From NCBI GenBank assembly GCA_013398615.1, contig VZSR01000479.1, positions 3,360,740 to 3,424,739 of the forward strand: 64,000 nt of DNA. Reading direction: 5' to 3'. Under the pieces are notes generated by a model that worked only from the letters and a program-made list of their open reading frames with translations, did not search any database and was not told where the DNA came from. This stretch comes from Brachypodius melanocephalos (lineage: Eukaryota > Chordata > Aves > Passeriformes > Pycnonotidae). The position numbers were made by a program, and so were the translations under genes. How positions within the stretch are numbered: position 1 is the first letter of the stretch; every line of letters starts with the position of its first letter. This document shows positions 27,601 to 33,400 of the stretch, one piece after another.

Positions 27601-30382
27601 AAGGCAAGTTAAGGCAAACCAGGAATTTCCACTACTGTTTTTGGTTTGTTCACAGATATTTCTTCAACATTTTTAGGGGTTTTAAGTGTGCAGGCTAGGT
27701 GGAGGTTTTTATTAGATGTCAGAGGTACATTTGATTCCAGAACCTCCCACTTAAGTGTAATTTAAATCTTGCAAACATCCTACACATGTACCTTATGCTA
27801 CATAAAGTGAAAATAACATTATAGAACTGAATCATCACTCAATAAAGCTGACAAAAAAGGCAGAAAAAGGAGTGATTAGCTCCTCAGATATTCAGGGCAA
27901 TGCCACAGAAGGAGGACTTTGAGTACTAAGAGGGAACAAAATAACTTTTGATATCATTTTGGATTTTCTCTGATAGTGTTGTGCCAATTTAGGAGATCTG
28001 GATGGGAGAGGTAATAGTTTTCCTGTTAAATCTGTTTCTATCTATTACCAAGTCAATTCTGGTTGTTGGCATCCAAAAGCAGACTTGATCCAACATGAAG
28101 CAGATTTGCTAAGACAGGACTATGTTAGAAGCACAGTGCTGGAAAACATGAAGCTTTATTTCTGTTCCTAATTGTGACACACTCCTGATATGTGACTTAG
28201 AAAAGGTTAAACTCTGGGAGTCACTGGATGATTTTGAAAATCTGGACCTTTTGTTTGTCTTACCACTGTTTATTTTTCATGGAAGCCAGTGCTGCAATAT
28301 CTCACATCATTCATATCAGAACTATATTTTTCAATCTCTTTAAAAGAAAATATTTTCTTTTTAATTTCTGAACTCTCAGCATAAATGCACATATGTCTTC
28401 CTGATGTAAAGGTTATTATATTTTCTTTTAAAATAATTCCTTACCTCACCTCAGTTAACTGGGTGATAAAACGTGCAGTGTTTTCACTGAGAGATTGGAT
28501 GTGTCATACTGAAATAATCTCCAATCAGACGAATCAGTGCATTTCTCAGTAAATTTCCCCTAATGTTTATCTGATAGTCTTAAACCCACTGGCACGATTA
28601 TACAAACCTACATTTGGCAAGATGCTGTGCTGTAGAGGGACATGGAGATAACTATTTCTAGAACCACGTCTGTTTTCTCACAGGAAACCTGCGAATCTCT
28701 CTTGAACTTAACCCTGGAAGAGGTGAAGAAGAACTCTGAGTATGACAAACCGCAGAGGAAACTTTTTGGCATCATCCCAACATCCTCCTCAGTCTCTAAG
28801 GCGCCCAGCCCCGAGTTTGGGCTGGTGATTGACGGGCAGACACTGAGCATCATCTTCCAGGGAGGGCTGGAGGAGAAGTTCCTGGCGCTGGCGCGGCGCT
28901 GCCGCTCGGTGCTCTGCTGCCACGCCACGCCGCTGCACAAGAGCATGGTGGTCAAGCTGGTCCGGAGGCACCTGAAAGTGATGACCCTGTCCATAGGTAC
29001 CTCCACTCTGGAGCTCACAGGAGACAGGAGAAGCGGGGCCTCTCTTTAGGAGAAATGTGGGGAATATGTTGTACGGGGCAGATTTTTGTGCCTCAGATAG
29101 ACGCAGCAGGGAAACAGCATTGATTGAATCTTTCCTGATCAAAACCCATATAAAAGTCTTTCCTCAGCTTTCACCAAGCAAATCTGCCACCCTTTAAACA
29201 AGATGAAGGCACTCCAAATTGAGAATCTTCCAGCAGTCTCTTTCATGCTCATCATTACAAACACATGTACATATTAGCTCAAAAATGTCCTTGTTTTGGG
29301 CCTGGAAATCACTCAAGATTAGTCACTATTTTATCTTTTCATAAAGCCCTTTTCCTGTCAGATTTTCCCAGCTGGTGAAAACAATTATCTTCAGAGTGGT
29401 ATTAAGCACTGACTCATTTGCCTTTTACCTCCAAATAATGTGAAATGCTTTGAGTTTTCTTCCACACTTTTGGTAAGTGATGCCACTGAAACCCTTGATT
29501 AATTGATTTAGAGGACTCCAAACTAAAAAAATACACCTCTATGGACAAAACAGAAAAGGAAGGATCTGTCATATTTTTGAAATTTACTTTGTCTTACAGT
29601 TCAAACTTTCAACCTTGTGCTTCATTTACTTTACTTTACCAGCTAACCTAATTTGCAATCTCCACATTGCAAGCAGTAAACATGGCTGTTCTTTCCCTGG
29701 AAATTTGGTTACATAATTAACATATTCCTGTGAGTTCAAAAGAGCAAAATAATTCTTGAAACTGGCTTGTAACATTGTCATCTGCAATCAAATTTGTCAT
29801 AGATTCAGAGAATTCAGTGAAATAGGGTGTTGCAAAACATGTTCCTGAGCATATGGATTTGGCCATGCAGAAACACAAAATGATGGTGATGTAAATGGTG
29901 TTGGGGTTGCTGTGTCACCACCCAGCTGGTCCCAGTGCTGGATTTTGCCCTGGGAAGCCAGGTCTCCTGGATAGGAGGGAGAACAAGACCAAGAACAGAG
30001 TCTTGATGTCGTGCTTGATGCCAGGCATCAGTTCTCCTGATCAAGATGCATGGTAGTACAGAACACTTGAAATAATCAGCTTAGCTGAGATTGTTTCCTT
30101 CTTCTGATGGAGGCACCCTTTCCTACACTGATAGTGGTCCCTCCTGTCTTCCCACTCCAGGGGATGGTGCAAACGACGTTAGCATGATTCAAGCAGCTGA
30201 TGTTGGAATTGGAATATCTGGCCAAGAAGGCATGCAGGTATCATCTCCGTTTCTTTCCTCTTTTGTCAGGTACTCCCTTGAGGTTTAATAAGTTTCATAG
30301 CAGCCCTACACTCTCAAGTGTCATCTTAAAAATGCAAGTTGGCATCATAAATTAATATGTAGTTTGTAAGTATGGGTCTAGC

Positions 30383-30435
<53 letters not shown>

Positions 30436-33400
30436 ATTTTGAACCAAAAATTAGCATGTGAGGACAGACAAACCTGTGTTTGCTCATGAGACTGGAAAAT
30501 TAGCAGATGTCTGCCCAGTGTTAGGTGAACATCTGGTTTCTGAATCTTCTCAGCTGCTGCATTTCTAGCTTTCCAGGTTTTGTGGATTCTCTTCCACTGT
30601 CTTCTGCCCTGAATCCTTTCCCACACATCCCCCTTCCTTATTCTCCTTAAATGGAGAGTTCTGCAGAGCTAGAAAGTTCCAACTATGATCTTGAGGGTTG
30701 GTTTGTTGGTTTGTTTCTTCTACAAGATTCAATAGTAGGAAATTATTTCAATGTCTATGTTCAAATTTCATTACATAGCTTGTGAAAAGGACCTGTTGTA
30801 AACGACCTTCTACTCCTTTTCCCAAAGGCTGTGATGGCCAGTGACTTTGCAATATCACGATTCAAGCATCTCAAAAAGCTCCTTCTTGTCCATGGACATT
30901 GGTGCTATACTCGCCTGGCAAACATGGTCATTTACTTTTTCTACAAAAATGTGGTAAGATGATTAAAATTATGAAATTTTCATCCTAGCAAAAGTTAATT
31001 CCAGGTCTGGGGGTTTTCTTGGTTGTTTGGTTTTGGGTTTTTTTCAGGTTATACTCTTACTTTCTATGAAGCCACAGTTTGTGTTTCTTCACTTTGCAAG
31101 TTTACAGTATGCCCCTTCCTTCTTAGCAAGGTGCTGCATAGAACACTGAGGAAAATACAGGCTCTAAATATATTTTGAAATAGCATTATTCCAGAGTGAA
31201 AAAAGACTCAAAGCTTAATAACTTTATATGGTAGCACAAGAAAATTTATTAATAATACCCATAAGCTTAAAAATAAAATTTGCATAAGGGAGATCAGATT
31301 ATTAGCACTCAAATGTAGATGAGTGTGCACTAAGAACTGCCTGCCTGTGAAACTTCTGAATTTTTACAGGAACCACTTGCAAGTAATGATGCAGTCATAT
31401 GTGTCATTTTTTATTAAAAATTTAATGTGTATGCAAATGAGCTGCGCATTGAAGTATGATATAAAATGGAAAAAATGAAGTAATTTAGTTTCTACAAGAC
31501 TGGGCAAACAAGTCCATTTGACATGAAATACACTCTGAGCTTGAAAAGCTTTTTACTTAGAATTCAAAGTATCTGTTTCTTGAGGAGTTTTGAATAATTT
31601 TCAATCAGGATTACTTCTTATCACTGTTAATATTTGTAGTGGAAATGAACACTTTCCCTTTTTTGACTGGAGATCCTTTTAGAGTTCAAAGTTGCAATGT
31701 GAAATAGTTCTCCAGACTAGGATGCTGCTGTTCTTTAATCTCCCCCATAGCATTAGGGAGCAGCACGCCTTTGATTCCACACGGACAGAGAGATTCTAAA
31801 AGGATTCTAAAATCTGGTGCTCAGGGCTGTGAACAGTTCACTTAATTATTTTCTGATAGGTTCTTAAAGAACCATAATGGCTTTTTAAAAGCTGTATCAC
31901 AGTGGATCACTGTGAAATAGACCCTTAAGGCATATTGCTTTATGGAATGAAGTGCAGTGCCTTTAACCAAAATCCTCTTAGGAGACTCTTTTAATAACCA
32001 GTGTCTGACATGGACATCACAGGTGGAATTATGTGTTTGTATTTGCTTCTCCCCAGTGCTACGTCAACCTGCTCTTCTGGTACCAGTTCTTCTGTGGCTT
32101 CTCAGGCAGCTCCATGTTAGATTACTGGCAGATGATTTTTTTCAACCTCTTCTTCACCTCAGTGCCCCCTCTTCTCTTTGGAGTCCTTGATAAAGATGTT
32201 TCTGCAGAAACACTGCTACGCCTGCCAGAGCTGTACAAGAATGGACAAAATTCAGAGGTATGTTGTGATTGCTGAAATAACTGCTTGATAATCCAAAGGA
32301 CCACAGGGGTTTTTTTTTGTTTAGGAATGAGGGAATGGAGAAAAGAGTACTTGGAACATTGAAACAGCAGAAGTCTAATCATCTGTCTCTCCAGTAATGC
32401 ATTCTGCTCCATGGGAGCTGTGACACCATAGGTCACTAGACAAGTTTAAATATGACAAATAGTCAAATTAAAATGGCACAAAATAAGTGTTTCATTAGAA
32501 GAAAGGATTTTTGACCAATTTTATAACTCTAGAAAGAGCTTGGAGAAAGAATTTGAGGAATAAGATCCCTTGTGATGGGATGCAACATTGGCAAAATTCA
32601 GCTTTTAAGACTCTTGATTGACTTGGCAATACTCCTGAAGTCTATCTTTACTTAACACAGATAAAATGTCTGTTTAGAGATAAGCCTTTGGTTTAATCAG
32701 CTGCTCAGGAGGCATTTACTCATTGAAGGAGACCAGTTAGCAGTAATGAGTAGTCTGAATGGAACAAAAACAGACAGCAATTATGTTTGCAGGACAGGCT
32801 AGAGATGTATATCCCATCATAATGATTGTTACCTATAAACTCCTGCAGATATACAACTTGTCAACTTTTATTATTACAATGTTGGATGCCTTCTATCAAA
32901 GCCTCATTTGCTTCTTTGTCCCCTACTTGGTAAGTAACAGGCTTATTAATGTTCTCACTCCCCTGTCCTCCTTAGAAGGAGTAAATTCAGTTCTGAATAG
33001 TCAGGGTTCACCACAATCTCTCTACCTGTTTTGTAGACATACAAAGACTCTGACATAGATGTGTTTTCCTTTGGAAACCCCACCAACACCATCTCCCTTT
33101 TGACCATTCTCTTGCACCAGGCTCTAGAAATGAAAACATGGGTACGTGTTTGACCTGTCCTGTTCACAGCTCTGGTTTTTTTGTGAATGTTGCATCTTGT
33201 GTAGGCATAGAATTCTCTTTCAGAGTAATTTACCTGAATTCTGGGTCACAAAAAGCAAGTAACAGGTGCACTAAGATTTCACAAAGTGCCAGAATTTGTT
33301 ATTAGTCCCAGGTTAGTACCTTCATGTGCACAGTGAGAATTTGTTTCTGTCATGCCTTTGGACAGTACAAAGTATTTGCATACCTCAGTATACGAGGAAG

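Noticed and set aside
30238..30827. Possible U12-type intron (donor gtatcatct)
   Set aside because: The donor departs from GTATCCTT and no TTCCTTAAC-like branch site lies near the acceptor, so an ordinary U2-type intron is more likely.
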